Origin: Polytrichum commune | Lineage: Eukaryota > Streptophyta > Polytrichopsida > Polytrichales > Polytrichaceae | Reading direction: 5' to 3' | Length of the DNA stretch: 64,000 nucleotides | Assembly: GCA_950295325.1 (NCBI GenBank) | Contig: OX485806.1 | Coordinates: forward strand, 49,161,169 to 49,225,168 | Part shown: one piece after another, positions 1 to 12,839 of the stretch | Position numbering within the stretch: the first letter of the stretch is position 1 | How the letters are laid out: every line of letters starts with the position of its first letter | The notes under the pieces: generated by a model | What the model saw: only the letters and a program-made list of their open reading frames with translations | What the model was told of the DNA's origin: nothing | Databases searched by the model: none | Program-made: the position numbers and the translations under genes

Positions 1-2990
1 TTCGTATGGGATACGTGACAAATGGTACAAAATCCCAAGAAATATTGAAGTAATATTTTATTTGGTCTGTAACATTGAATCCATATATAGCACGACCTAC
101 CAAAGAGAGGAACTGAAATTAAAGTCATAGTGAGAACGGTGATTACCTATGTTTGAGTCAAGGTCATATATATGAGCTCAAATCACCTTATAACTCAATT
201 TACAGATATTTATGTTTGCATTGGAATAATGCAAATGATGAATGGGATACTTTCAGATAGGGTCACTTTTGACACTACTAGCTTAAAAGTATAAAGAAGG
301 GTAAACCCTCCACATGACATATTGAGGCCCATAATGGGCTTCTCAGACCTTTAAGGGCCAAGAGGATGTATAAGTTGTACCTCAGAACAAGACATAGCAG
401 CGAGGGTTAGGTTGAGCTGGTTCCACAGGAACAAGCAACATCTTTCTTGACGGATGCTCAACGCGGTATGTCATCTTGCACAGAATTAATATACTGATTG
501 ATGATGCCTTCTTCCAGTGACACTAAAAGAGAGTCCCTAAAACCAGCGATCCTAAAACCAATGCACTTTCAATAGAGGCAATAGTAATAAAGACACACCT
601 GTATATATATGGACTATTACTATGTAATTTAACCTCTCACAAAAATAATATAAAATTCCTTTATCCCATCCTCCTCCCAATTGAATCTTCACTTGTTTCT
701 TGCTTTGTGTTGTTTTTTTTTGTTTTCCCTTGCTTTCATGTTACTCAATGAAACTTGGGGAATGCTTATTGACATGATCATGCACATGTCATACCTCCTA
801 AACATGTATTATGATTTACCACACAATTATATAGTCATATAAAATGTTGGGCAAGGTTGCCTTGACTATTTGTTTTGGATGTGGGTGTAAGCACAATAGA
901 GTGGACAACTCCTTATCCATGCCTAGTGTTCAGGGAAAGTGATTCAAAACTATACACTAACTTTGAATTTTGTGAAGAAAAACAACATAGACATTTTTAA
1001 AACATATTGATCTACAAAGCCAAGCAAATTATGATGACAAAAAAAAATCTAATAAAAGTCTACATATTTTAGAAGATGGTACAAGTGGTGTGCAAATAGG
1101 TGATATTGAACAAGTGATTGTCTAAAATTTGTTTAAAGCATGATAAATCTACATTGAATTGATGGTTTTCCACAAAGTTTGTGATGATGCCCTCAAGCAA
1201 ATAATGAAATCAAGGAATATGAAAGAAAATTCCAATTTCAAAATAGTTAAGGTCATGAAATCTACACTCAAAACCAGACTCAATTATTTGTTTTTGAGCA
1301 TCATCTTTAATGATAAATATTGAAGATCTCAACTTGATTTTCTACATTTGAGTATTCAACACAACAACAGAGGTCATCATGAAAAAAATCCAATTTAAAC
1401 AATGCTTTGCTACTACTTTTAGGTCTTTGACCAAAAAATGATGGGTTTAATATACAGGAGCATTTTTTGAACCACTTTACCATGCTTGCACCCATGTGTC
1501 CAGTTGGAGACCATATTTGAATATTATGCCAAATCAATGCAAAAGATATTGGAGGGGTGCATCATAATTGTTTTCTGAGAATGATTGGAGATTTAAGTTA
1601 TTTGCAACAATGGCAATGGGCTCCAACTACGCTCCTTTGCAAACTTTAAAATTGTTGTTTGAGTGTCAACTATAGGACGTCAAGTGAAGATTCTTGTTCC
1701 TTTGGAATTATTGCATAGGCCTTGTGGCTTGTGTTAACAACTCAAAAAAAACGCCTATAATATTTGGAATCCATTTTTAATTAAAAAACTTTGGCACAAT
1801 AAAATCAATTGTAGGTTTCCAATCCCAAAAACTCTAACTATTCATTGGAATTTTGAATGACGTGCATGGGTGCCTATGAAGTAAATCCCCCTAGATATGA
1901 GAAATGTATAGAGAAATAGGTTTACAAACTAGTGTTATATTAGAATATAAAATTAAGTATTTATTGTAAGGTTTTCAATCCATTTTGATAAATGCCTTCA
2001 TTATATACACAAAATTAAATACACAATGGAAATATAGGTCTTTATATATATATATATATACACACACACATACACACGCATTGGAAGACTTGATGAAGTT
2101 TATGAAGAAAAACAAATGTATATGTACGAATGGCATGCTAGAAAATGGTCTCATGTATTTCTACTAAGATTTTTAATGTAATGTAATTAATGCCTCCTCT
2201 ACATATATAGAATACAAATCTCAAATTGAATAAGCATTTAATACATATCAAATTCAATTTTTCTTTCCAATGAGAAAGTCATTAAGCATTTTTTCATTCA
2301 TAGCATGTAACTCAATGATTGCATCAAGCAAACAAAGACAATTTCATAAAAACTTAACCACAATCAAGATAGCAAAACTCAAAGGAGCCCATGAACACTC
2401 CAAAAACCTCTTGTTTGTAAATCCGAATGCAAACCCAAACAATAATGAGCAAAATAGTCATTAGGAACTATTATCAATGACAACAATGGACAAAAACAAG
2501 AATTGAATGAAACACACCTATTATCAATTTTTTCTCTAAAATATAAGGCCATTTTTATACATCTACTTTTATTTCAATATTTTTAAGAGTTTTTTTAAAT
2601 ATACACTTAAAATTTTTAATACCTTTCCCTTATTATTATAATTTAATAAGACTAAAGATGAAAATGCACAAATAAAAATACATACAAACAGGCATATGAA
2701 CAATGCTTGGAGTGAGATGGTCTCATGGTCTCTTTGTTTTGCCTCTTATTTTTTCTTTTCTTTTCTTTGGTTCATATAAATAATATTTGTTTACTTTTAT
2801 CCTTCTTGGACCAACGTTGTGGCCTAATTCTAACATTATTGTTTTTCACACCTCTTTCATTATATTTCTATTGATTATGAACAATATGATGCTCTACCTC
2901 TCACAATTTCATCTGGTATTACATTTTTATTGAATATGAGCAACCTAATACTCCACCTTCAACACTCCCATTTTGCGAACAGTCAAAGAC
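1..2990. other. Non-coding stretch, no gene recognised
   Basis: AT-rich sequence in which I see no convincing coding exon, RNA gene or intact repeat. The short open frames are isolated and low-complexity. A dinucleotide microsatellite is listed separately. Confidence 0.5.
2045..2078. repeat. TA/CA microsatellite
   Basis: A run of TA dinucleotides passes directly into CA dinucleotides, visible by eye. It has no coding meaning. Confidence 0.9.
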
Positions 2991-3009
2991 TTGTAATGCT
3001 ATTCAATTT

Positions 3010-4000
3010 CTTAGATTCTCAACTTTATATAGTGAGGATCAAACATTGCCCATACGTTTCCATATATTATGCCTAATCGTTTCACTCTAGCTCAAAGAAG
3101 CTTCTAATATTGTCACATTGGCTTGATCCTCACCATATTTAGGCCAAATGTGGTTCTTCCACCATTTTCTAAGTGGTCGCCGCTTCTTAGTGGGTCGCGC
3201 CGTTCTTTGCCAAATCTTTAGCAATAATGTTGTTATTTGCCGGTCTTTCACGTGCATTTTCAATCACAATGCCATTACCTCCCACTTCCTCATTGCCATC
3301 AACAAATTGTCCACCACCATTGAACAATGGCGATTTGGAAGATTTTTTCACCACCATCATCGTAGGGCCTTCATTTCTTCCACTTAGAGACACCTCCAAA
3401 TTGTTTCTAATGCTCCTACTATCTTTCATAAACACAACATCTTTTTTTTTATGATTTGTTTTGGATCCAAACAAATCAACCTGTACACATTCATACCTTT
3501 GCAATATCCACAAAATACACATTTGAATCCTTTTGCATCGAGTTTGCCCCTTTTTCATATGAATGCATTGCACAAAGTTGGCCGCACCCGCTCCACACAC
3601 TTTCGTGAAGGTCGTTTGGTACAAATTGGTACCCCAAACCCTAAACCAACTTGCAACTTCCGCATGTGAAGCATAATTTGTGATGCGATCTATGCCTTAT
3701 GTCTCTCATTTCAACTCTGACAATAATGGACCCCATTTTGATGGTTTTAGCCATGATATCATCACCAAAATGCACGTTGCATGGAGTAATTACCTTGTAT
3801 GTGTCAAATGTTGCCCTATGCAAATCATGTTCTTCGTGGCACCCGAATTCATGATCCATTTGCAAACACTTCTCGAATGCGTTCCGTATTGCATTGCAAA
3901 TGCAAATTTGTCTTTTTCCTTTGCATTTATGGTATTGTCCCTCTCTTACTTTTAATCTTTGTGTTTCCACTCCAATCCACTCAAATAAGGTCCAATTCAT
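3010..4000 (-). pseudogene. Ty1-copia pol relic (protease and integrase-tail pieces)
   Basis: Read on the minus strand, the 4000-3641 part contains a copia protease-like block (FDTYKVITPCNVHFGDD). After frameshifts, 3560-3187 gives the end of the integrase region (GFKCVFCGYCKGM, then KKDVVFMKDS), the segment that in copia polyproteins precedes the linker to reverse transcriptase. A further frame at about 3190-3080 reads WWKNHIWPKYGEDQANV, part of that linker. The domain order is right, but most of the integrase core and all of the reverse transcriptase are missing, and there are several frameshifts and stops. This is an internally deleted fossil with no LTRs recognised. Assignment rests on remembered family patterns, not on a search. 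Confidence 0.7.
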
Positions 4001-4040
4001 TTCAAAATCGTTTTTATGGTGTCAAATAAACTTGTGGACT

Positions 4041-4720
4041 ATCAAATCACTCAAATCAATATCTATTCACCACAAATAAGAGCTATTTTTCTCAAATATG
4101 CCTTAAAAATATCAAATCTCTCAGGTCGCATCTTCTTCACCACAAATGAATCCCCTTGCTTTCAAATGTATATTAGAATATTTTAATCATTCAAGTTAGA
4201 TATGGCTTCACTCAAATGAATGCATTTTTTTAAAAACATACCCGTTTGCACTCTTCAATCACTCAAGTAAGATGTTCTTCATCTCAAATCATACTCAAGG
4301 CATTCAAACAACAATTCATTCAACTCAAAATCCTTGAATGGTTTCAAACAAGCCATACAACACTCAAACCTCACAAATAAGCTTTAAACCACTCAAAATA
4401 ATCAAATCATATGTTTTTGAAGTGTAAACACCTCCAAAACCCTCAAATAAACTCCTCAATACTCAAACCTCTCAAATTAGATTATCTAAGAATCTAAACA
4501 CCTTTAATGTTCTCTCATAAACTCCTCAACATTCAAGCCTCTCAAGTTAGATGTTTTTAGAGTTTAAATACCTTCAAAACTCTCAAATAAACCTTTACAT
4601 TCTTAAATCACCTTAATGAAATGTTTTTTGAAGTTTAAACACCTCCAAACCTCTCAAATAAACCACTAAGCACTCAAAACAGTCAATTCATATGTTCATG
4701 CATCAAACATGCATTCAAGT
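4041..4720. repeat. Degenerate ~71-bp tandem repeat
   Basis: Diverged units with period 70-74 bp are recognisable from recurring 'atcaaatcactcaa', 'caaataa' and 'aaacacctccaaa' blocks (unit starts near 4041, 4111, 4185, 4256, then about 4425, 4496, 4566, 4636). Copies are old and partly interrupted. Confidence 0.6.
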
Positions 4721-4741
4721 AAAAACAAAACACAAATAAAC

Positions 4742-5366
4742 ATGTTCGGCCTTGGGTGGGTTTGGCCACACCACCTCACCCATATAAGCCTCTAGGGCTT
4801 TTGGCAGAGCTCCTACCCCACCATGAAGAAACCTTTTGTCTCTCTACCAAGAGTCGGGGCCAAGTAGACATTTTCCCTTAGCCGCTCGGGCTGGAAGCCT
4901 TTAGTAGCTTTAGAACACCATAATTTCTTTGTATGATAGTTGATGCAACAAGCAACCACTCCATCGGCATCTACGTTTTATGTAGATGCCGATGGAGTCC
5001 TCACTTGCCCCATTTGGGCAAGTATTGCGGACGTTAAGCATGTTCAAACCTTGGCAATCCCAGGAGCCAATCCCAGGCTACTGTTGCACCAGGGCGCTGT
5101 CCCGGGATAGCGCCCCTTATCATTAGATTATCATATCTCCTAGCTCACACCTCTGAATAAGGTGTTCTTGAGTACTCTAGAATCACTACGCCATAAGTTA
5201 CACGTAGCTCATGGCCTTACCCTCATGACCCTTAATCTCCGTGGGTGGGAGGTGTTCCCAACTCCCGGGGCACTCTCACCAACGGTGCCACAAGTCCCGG
5301 TGTCACTCCGGGGTCCCCCTTGTGCCCATGGTGTTTTGGGCATTCCTCATGAAGAGGTGTGCAACA
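4742..5366 (+). mobile_element. 5'-truncated, decayed LTR (same family as 25232-26203)
   Basis: Aligns by eye to the 3' two thirds of the LTR at 25232-26203 and, inverted, to 52246-53221. Shared landmarks are 'cacctcacccatataagcctcta', the palindromic 'catctacg..cgtagatg' block, the 'gggcgctgtcccggga' palindrome and the end block around 'gaggtgtgcaaca'. The first ~350 bp are missing and many substitutions have accumulated, so this is the oldest of the copies in the window. Confidence 0.7.
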
Positions 5367-5859
5367 CTATTCACGTTTAAAATTCCACCCTCCAAAACAA
5401 GGTTTGATGGCAAATATCCTCACATCTCTCATGCATTAACGCGTTTTCTATCGCGCCTTGGTCTATGCGACCTAGACCCATGGTGAGACAAAGCAATTTG
5501 GCCTCATCATCTTTTCTCTAAGTACGATGATGCTCTTCACTTCTCTCTTAACTTGCCATGCTCTTGAGATCATGCCATACCTTGTAGCTCCAAATTCATT
5601 CACCAAACTATGTTGTGGTCCGGTAATGAAATAGGTAGAGCACATAGCCTCCACACAACACAACCAACAATACGATTTGTAGTTAATCTTTGTCAAAATC
5701 AATGCCTCATGATTCAACTTGCTCAACAAGTTAACGTTGTAGGTGAAATTGTACTCCAAACACCAACTCCCCAAAATGGCTACAAAGATTACGGCTCAAA
5801 AACATGTAGGATTGAGATGTTGGCGATGTTCAAATGAAAATTGCATATAGGTGGCATGA

Positions 5860-6715
5860 CAATCCTAGGGGTTCATGAAAGAACCAAGGATAAGTAGCCA
5901 ATTATACTCTAAAAATGTCCACAGGGTATTAGTAAGCCACTTGTACCGCCTTGGGCAGTCGCAAAACCTCAGATCATTTCTCACATTCAAAGGAGGTTCT
6001 TTGCTTCATCCTGCACATATGCATTGATAAACCTTGTCATGTGACTGATTTAGATCAGTGCTTAGTCGTCTTGATTGGCCGACATCCTCCAAAATCCATT
6101 CCAAGGCATTCCAGTTTGGAATTGGTTGTTCCACGTCTTTGTCGAATAGGGCCTCGTATTTTCCCAAAAATTTGTGCATCAAGGGGTTGTTCACTTGGCT
6201 TGTACCACTCAACTTTCTATGTACATGGTTAGGAGGGGTTAAGAAAAATGTGATTTGATTCTGCAAATTAGTTTGTGCATTTCCTCCTGTTTGTTTCATC
6301 TATTGATCCATCATGTACATCCTCTCTTTTAGTTGGTAATATTTGAACTGATAATGTCCGGGGCCAAAATCAAGACGTCTACCCATAGCCAACTTCTCTA
6401 AATTGGCATCCATTGCAGCTTGCAAAAAGTTGTCTCCTCTTAGACTTGACTTCACCCTAGAAAATTCAGCTGCCTAATTTTTAAGCATGGGTGAAAGGCT
6501 AATTGTCAATGCAGTGCCAATTGTTGCATTCCAAAATTGGAGATCTACCTCTCTTTGGGGTGGGTTTAATTCTAGAGTTGCCATTTGATGTCTCCTTTGT
6601 TATAGAGACAACTCCAATTGGGGTACAATATGTGAAAACTCTGACTCCAAATTTGGCTATAGACTGGAACACCTTGAAGAGGTCAGTCACTTTCAATCCT
6701 TCCTTTATTATATGA
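5860..6715 (-). pseudogene. Unrecognised gene relic
   Basis: On the minus strand several consecutive blocks are coherent protein once two or three frameshifts and stops are allowed. Examples are AMDANLEKLAMGRRLDFGPG near 6420-6380, KYYQLKERMYMMDQ near 6345-6305, and the open stretch 6299-6006 containing FLGKYEALFDKD and NWNALEWILEDVG. I do not recognise the family and see no catalytic motif or membrane segment. It could be a remnant of transposon cargo or of an LTR-element gag. The open frame at 5774-5472 on the same strand may or may not belong to it. Confidence 0.35.
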
Positions 6716-6719
6716 GAAG

Positions 6720-8550
6720 ATTCTCACATCCATCCATTAGGGATTTTACCTACAATTTCTTAGAATCAGGGATATTTAGGTATTAGTTGGATTGCAGGCT
6801 ATAGACTAAGAAGAAGATGTCTCGCTGTAAGTGAAAGTTTTTGAACAAGGAGGAAAAAGGTGGACACACACTCTCAATTACCTACACACCTAACTTCATT
6901 CTCTCAATCCTTCTTTGTTTTGCTTCCTGCTTGATTTTTTGCCTTTCCAATCTCTCTTCTAATTCTCGGATTTTATGCCTGCTTTCCAAAATATCATGTT
7001 CACTCACTTAGTTTGTGTATGTTCTTTGAAAGATTGAATATTTTTTGGCTAATTTTTTGCTTTTATATATATTTTTTAAACTGCCCGATTGTTCAATAAT
7101 AAAAAGGAATGAATTTCAGCTTTAATGAATTTTTTTGTGAAAGGCACGAGTCTTAGGAAAACTTTGAGTGCAAGCCTTTGTGTCGAATTTTATGACCTAA
7201 ACGAAATATTCATGGCCTACAAAGTATGTAGAGCTCAACTATCTCCACATGTTGCTAAGGTTGATAGTATTGTAGTAATTTAGAACGTCATCCAAATCAA
7301 GATGACTAAACTACCTAATTTCCTTGTCATTTGTTGTTTTTTAACCCCAGTTTTCTTCTTTTGTTATAGATGAAAGTGCTTTTGTTCTTTTAAAAAACTC
7401 TTCTACCTTGTGTTCAACATGTTGGATTTTTAAGTATAACTTAATTTTTTTTAATGAACTATTTTCTTGGTGATATCTCTTCAAATAATATATTTCGATC
7501 AAATGTTACTTCTAATTTATCAATTTGTTTGTTTGTTTTTTTTTTCTTTTGTGTTGAACTACTTCATATGCCGCAGTTGTTTCAATAAGCTCAAGTGTTA
7601 CTTTCTAAGCATTGATCTAGATCTTGTTTATTTTTTCTCTTGCATCGATGTTGTAAATTTTTTATGTGTCATAGTTGTCTTATCAAGATTCAAGTGTTAA
7701 TTACTTCTAAAGATTGATCTAAATTGTATCAATAATTCTTTGTAGCGTTGTGTCATCTTCATGTGCCGAAGTTGTGTTTCTTCTTCTCAAGTAAATAATA
7801 ATTTTTTCTTCAAATAGCTAAGTATCTTAAGTATCCAAGTAACCGTATAAAAAATTTAATTTCCCCTCCAAATCGCCGAGTAGCCAAGTAACATCTCCTC
7901 TCTTCTAAATATCTCAAGTTGCACATAACCTTCTTCAAATAACCAAGTAGCCTAAATAACAAATAATGTTTCTTCAAGTTGTTGAGTAACCAAGTAGCTA
8001 AGTAACCAAGTGGTTTTTCTAAATAATCAAATTGCACGTGTCATTTTTCAAATAACCAAGTAGCATTTCTTTAAATAGCAAGTGATTTTTCTTCAAGTTG
8101 CAAAGTAACCTTCCTTTAAGTTGCCGAGCAACCAAATAGCTAAATAACCAAGTAAAAAATAACTTTTCCTTAAATAACCAAATTACCTTTTGTTCCAAAA
8201 AAAATTATCTTTCAACTTTTATTTTTAGTTTCCTAATTGTTAATCTTCAATATCAGAAAAAATTCCGTTAAAATGTGTGTTGATAGGAACTTAATAATAA
8301 TGAAGTTGTTGTTGGACACTCTCATTTCATGTAGAGAAGATTTCTTCTTTATATGTGTGGTAATGCCTCTACTAAGCTCCACTTTCTTATCAACTCTTGG
8401 GAAGGCATCTTTGCGTCATTCTCTAACCTGTAATTTTTTTCAATTCTCAATTCCTCTTAATAATATTTTTTTGCATAACAATGTCATTTGGATTTTCAGC
8501 TATACATGGTACATTCTATTTTTAGAACAAACACAATAGTTGTATTATAG
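6720..8550. repeat. Non-coding; degenerate 'aagtaaccaag' repeats at 7800-8190
   Basis: No gene is seen. Between about 7800 and 8190 short units related to 'aaataaccaagtagc' recur many times in imperfect form, giving low-complexity open frames rich in L, Y and K that are not genes. Confidence 0.5.
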
Positions 8551-8558
8551 TTTTTCCT
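8551..8558. repeat. Left 8-bp target-site duplication of the hAT element
   Basis: TTTTTCCT directly outside the CAGGGTTGTC end. The identical octamer lies directly outside the right end at 22292-22299. Eight bases is the standard duplication length of hAT transposons. Confidence 0.9.
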
Positions 8559-8593
8559 CAGGGTTGTCTATTGTGTCGTGACAGAGGCTAATC

Positions 8594-8627
8594 TCGGCAT
8601 AATGTCGTGCCGTCATGACATTATGCC
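8594..8627. repeat. Subterminal hairpin of hAT left end
   Basis: CGGCATAATGTC and GACATTATGCCG form 12-bp perfect inverted arms around a 10-bp loop. A counterpart with arms GTGTCGTGACGGA lies near the right end (about 22212-22240). Such subterminal palindromes are typical transposase binding regions in hAT elements. Confidence 0.7.
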
Positions 8628-8843
8628 GGATGTTGTCTTTATCCTGACGGACTTGAATTTTACCAAATTCTGTGTGTAATTACATTACCCCATTTCGGAC
8701 ACGTAGGATGTAAGATGTCCACGTGTGATGACATGTCAGCAAAGTAGAGGTAAAGTGGGGAAAAAATTACTAGCCCCCATCCGCCCCCGTTCCCCCCCCC
8801 CCGGTCCGCCCCCGTTAGATTCGTAGTCCTCCTCCATGAGTAC

Positions 8844-8849
8844 TATAAA
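8844..8849 (+). promoter_or_regulatory. TATA box of hAT transposase
   Basis: TATAAA in 'gagtactataaattgag', about 235 bp upstream of the chosen ATG at 9081, with an intron-like 3' splice site ('tatttgcag') at about 9066 just before the coding start. It is preceded at 8776-8817 by a C-rich tract with GTCCGCC motifs like those upstream of the kinase-like gene. Confidence 0.5.
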
Positions 8850-9080
8850 TTGAGGGTTCAAGGTGCCATTTTTGCCTCCACTGTCATAGTGTGTCTCAAG
8901 ACTTTTGATTCTCTTCTGAGGAGTGAGGATTGAATGCGTGAGACCCGATTGCAGAGGATACTTTGTCCACTCTAGTGACTGTGAATTAGGGTTGCCCTTG
9001 TGACACTCTTCAACAGGACCTAGTATGCGATCAAAGTTATTTGCTCTACCTTGTTTGTATTTGCAGGTTTTGTTGAAATC

Positions 9081-12000
9081 ATGCCACGACGAAATGATGC
9101 ATGGGATCATTGGTACGAGGATAAGGGGATGGTTCCCGGTAAATCACAAAGGCAGGTTAAATGTAGGTTTTGCCTGTTCGTCATATCTTACCGAGGAAAT
9201 AGAATGTTGGCCCACCTTGGTTATAGACCTCCTTTAGGGGGTCCTAGTGATGTTTCCACATGTAGGATGGTACCCCCGCATATTAGGGTCTTGTTTGAAG
9301 ATTGCGGAGGCCCTGTGCCCTTACATGTAGGCATTGTAAATGAGGACCCTCCGGTGCGAGATGATGTACCTCTGGAGCCTATTATAGCGGACTCCGTAGA
9401 TAGTGAAACAAAGCCTTTGCTTATGTCCCAATCCACACAACATTCTGGTGTTGTGGCACATGGCACACCTCCTCGTGAACTACGTCAACTCAACATAACG
9501 GAGGGGTTCAATGTGTCAACAAAAGAATTCCTTGATAGAGCATGGGCAACGGCTTTTTATGAAGCTAACATTCCTTGAAAATTATCCTTGAAAATATAGA
9601 TCAGGATTTGCTTGAATAAAGTCGCGAGCAGCGAAGGCCATAACTGGGGCATTGTCGGTGCAAACTTGGACCACATTATGTCGACCAACATTTTCCACAA
9701 ATGGTTGAATTTGAGCAGCAACGTAGAGATGATCCTTGTGATTTCCCGTGGTATCAATGGTACCCAAGAAAACGTCTCCCTTTGTGCCACATTGAAGAAC
9801 ATTTAGGAGAGGTCGGTTTGCACGTTGTCCCATCCATCACAACATATTGTAACGCCATATTTGTCAACGGAATATTTTCAAGGATATTTTCAAGGATATT
9901 TTCAAGATCCGCATTGCCTAGATCTCCTCTTAGAAGAATGGGTGAAAAAATTGGTAAAAAAAGCGCGCCATATTTGTGTTTTTGTTAAAAATCATCATGT
10001 TTCTCAAGCTATATTCCGGAGGTTGTCACCAAATCTCTCACTCCGCCTACATGTAGAGACCCGTTTTGCAACGAACTTCATCATGATAGAACGTCTTCTT
10101 CAAATACGCAATGCTTTGGAAAGAATGGTGGTTGATGAGGATTGGCCTACTTTAATGCGTGATTTGAGGAGGAGATCTCGCACCGCTTACATGAAGGGCT
10201 TTGCAGTGTGACGCTTATACGTTCCGATGGATTCTGGAATACATGCAAAAATTTCTTGTATATGGTGATCCCGGTTGTTAAAGTTCTTTATGTATTTGAT
10301 GGCAAGGCGCCTGCAATGGGATTGGCTTGGAGGGTCATGCATGATTTACAAACCCATGTTCGTGGATTCAGTAAACCCCCATTTCGCTTAAGCCTTGAGC
10401 TTGTTGCAAATGCTATGCTAACGTTTCAAAATAGACGGAGGTTGATGTTGAATGATCTTCATTGGGCTGGACCGATGTTAAATCCGCTTCTACGTGGTTG
10501 GGCCCCATTCCATGAGGATGACAATTCGAGGACAATCCTAAATCGAGTTCTTCGCAGGCTTGCTCCAAATGAGGACACTTATGTCCAAATCCTCCACCAG
10601 TACCAAGATTTCCTTGAAAATCGAGGGCCTTTTGCTGATTCTACAGACCCAAACGTACATGCCGCACCTCTCCATGAATGGTGGGATGCAATGGGAGGTG
10701 GAGCTAAGGCCCTCCAAACAATAGCAAGACGTATCCTTGCACAAGTATGTTCTGCATCCGCATGTGAGCGCAATTGGAGCATGTACTCATATGTTCACAA
10801 CAAGAGTCGCAATCGCTTGAAGCATTGTCGTGTTGAGGACCTCGTCTATATATATACCAATAATAGGCTCATTCGACATCGGAGGGGCCCAGAACCTGCG
10901 CAATGGTACGAATTGAATGAGGTCCATTTTGACGATGACCTTGATGAAGAAGATGACAACGAAGATGACGTGGATCCAAATGATAGGGCCGGAAATGATG
11001 ATGACAACAATGTTGATGACATTGACTTTGATTTGGATGATCTCGATTCAAATAATCATGATTCAGAAGATGATGATGACAATGGTAGTGATGGAAACCT
11101 TGGGGTGTTTGATTTTGATGAAGCGGATGTCCCCCATCATAACGACGGAATGCATGACAATCATGAGGGGTCTATTGGAGGACCACCTTTTGAAACCCTC
11201 CATACGGGACAAGGTTTTCCCTCTGACCATAATGTTGTTATGGGGGCAACAAAGAATGTAAGAATTGAAGTAGATTCCTTGCAACCTCATAGCGATTCTC
11301 TTTTATTTGGTGGAGGTGACAATGTACTACCCGCAAATGAGCCAACGCATGTTCAACAGGAGCCACTTCCAACCATAGTACATTCTAAATCCATGGAAGC
11401 CTCCCTCATATCCAACCATCGTATAGAAGTTCAAATACCCAATGTTGTTGAAATGCCTACAACTCGATTTCATGCACTTCAAGGAATTGCATCCACCTCT
11501 ACGGTGCAAGTGCATGCACAACGTCAACATCATCCCTTTACTCGAAGTATTGCCAATACTTCTAGATTGGATGTTTCACGTGCAACTGCTGTGGGTGCTA
11601 CTTTGGTTGCTATGCACAATGTTTCAAGAAATGTTGCTATAGAGGCACCACGCCATCCATCTGTTCGTCGACATGTTGTTGAGAACATACCAATTACGAT
11701 TCCACCCGCATCAGTTTAGCTTCTACACAATCAATCCAATGGAAGAGGTGGTCTCGGAGTTGGAGGTGGAAGTACATTGGGGGATGCAATTATAGATGGA
11801 AGTAGAGATGAAGTGCACTCAAGTCTTGGTACGGGTGGAGGGCGTTTGAGAACTACGAGAGGTGTCAAACGTACTAGGAAGAGGTATCAGGGAATATCGC
11901 TTCCGTATACTGCTGAAGACTACAATGGAAATGAGGGTAGACCACATCTAGATGAAAATGGCATACGGGATGCAGAGGGCTATCGGCCCACCAAGAAGAT

Positions 12001-12139
12001 AATTATATCACAACATGACCGAGAGTTGCACAATCGGAGCGCGACTCCCCAAATAGATGATGATTTCAGTACAGACGAGTCTGAAGAAGACCTAAGGTGT
12101 GTCGAAGCAAATGATCCCACCGTACAGATTCGAATGTAA
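9081..12139 (+). pseudogene. hAT transposase (BED finger, DUF659, hAT dimerisation), inactivated
   Basis: The start ATG at 9081 gives MPRRNDAWDHWYEDKGM followed by CRFC and a downstream HLG, a BED-type DNA-binding finger. The first segment ends near FLDRAWATAFYEANIP. The central DUF659 part, including CCDGWDNV and CTDNAPVMA with candidate catalytic acids, is present but inverted (see 9573-9895). The plus-strand frame resumes with DPHCLDLLLEEW and runs through a frameshift at about 10207 into the C-terminal half. That half contains the hAT dimerisation block (CERNWSMYSYVHNKSRNRL), followed by a long D/E-rich tail. A TAG at 11717-11719 interrupts the tail, which stays open in the same frame to 12139. 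AATAAA occurs near 12288. At least three lesions make this copy non-functional. Confidence 0.85.
9573..9895 (-). other. Inverted DUF659 segment of the transposase
   Basis: Between inverted copies of a 23-24-bp sequence (9573-9596 and 9873-9895, which encode YFQG-YFQG when read forward) the transposase reads only on the minus strand. From 9867 downward it gives YGVTICCDGWDNV, then after a one-base slip NRPLLNVLQCGTKGDVFLG and DNAPVMAFAARDF, ending LYFQG. The flanking transposase is on the plus strand. The simplest explanation is an inversion by recombination between the inverted repeats. Confidence 0.8.
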
Positions 12140-12835
12140 TGGTTTTGCACAAATGTGGTCGTTCGGTGCTCCCACGTACTCATGTAATTTTTTTTACGTC
12201 AAAATTGATACAACCTTAGGGCCTTTGGTAAGACATTTAGACCACAAAGCGAACGCTACCTTCGCAGTTGTATCGTTTATTATAGTAATAAAGTTATTTA
12301 TTGCATGTTTTTAAAATACCATATGGTTGTCAACTTGTCGTTGCAATTAATCTCCAACAGAATGTTATGCCATTATTAGTACAATATTTTGTATTATTCT
12401 TACTGTGCATGGAGCTTTATTTTTATTTATTGAGTTTCTTAAAGCAAATGCTTTTATAAATATTGTAAGCCCCCTATTACTTGATTGTACATGCTTCGTT
12501 GGTGACTTCCTCTTTTTGAGAACCTTTCTATGTGTTTTATATAATTATATTTTTATGTAGTTTTCAATATTGACTATATAGTTAATAGTACTTTTGGTTA
12601 GACTATCATATGAATTACTAATATTCAAGTAAGTTTTTAAAATTTTCGAAAAACATTAAAACATGTGGCATCCATATACTATCTTTTACACGTTCTAATC
12701 ACTTAGAAATGACAACTTGCCGGTAAATCCTCTTCATATTACATATTCTTTTAACAATAAATATGTTCATTGCGTCCAAAGTCTTCTTCCCTTCCTATAC
12801 AACTTCCTAAACATCATACAAAAATTCCTAATCTG
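12140..12835. other. 3' region of transposase, no gene seen
   Basis: AT-rich sequence between the end of the transposase frame and the 3' end of the convergent cargo gene. It has AATAAA near 12288 for the transposase transcript and otherwise nothing recognised. Confidence 0.5.
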
Positions 12836-12839
12836 AATC

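Noticed and set aside
10917-11290. Overlapping ORFs rich in M/T/I or on the minus strand in the acidic tail of the transposase
   Set aside because: Shadow frames of GAT/GAC repeats in the correct frame.
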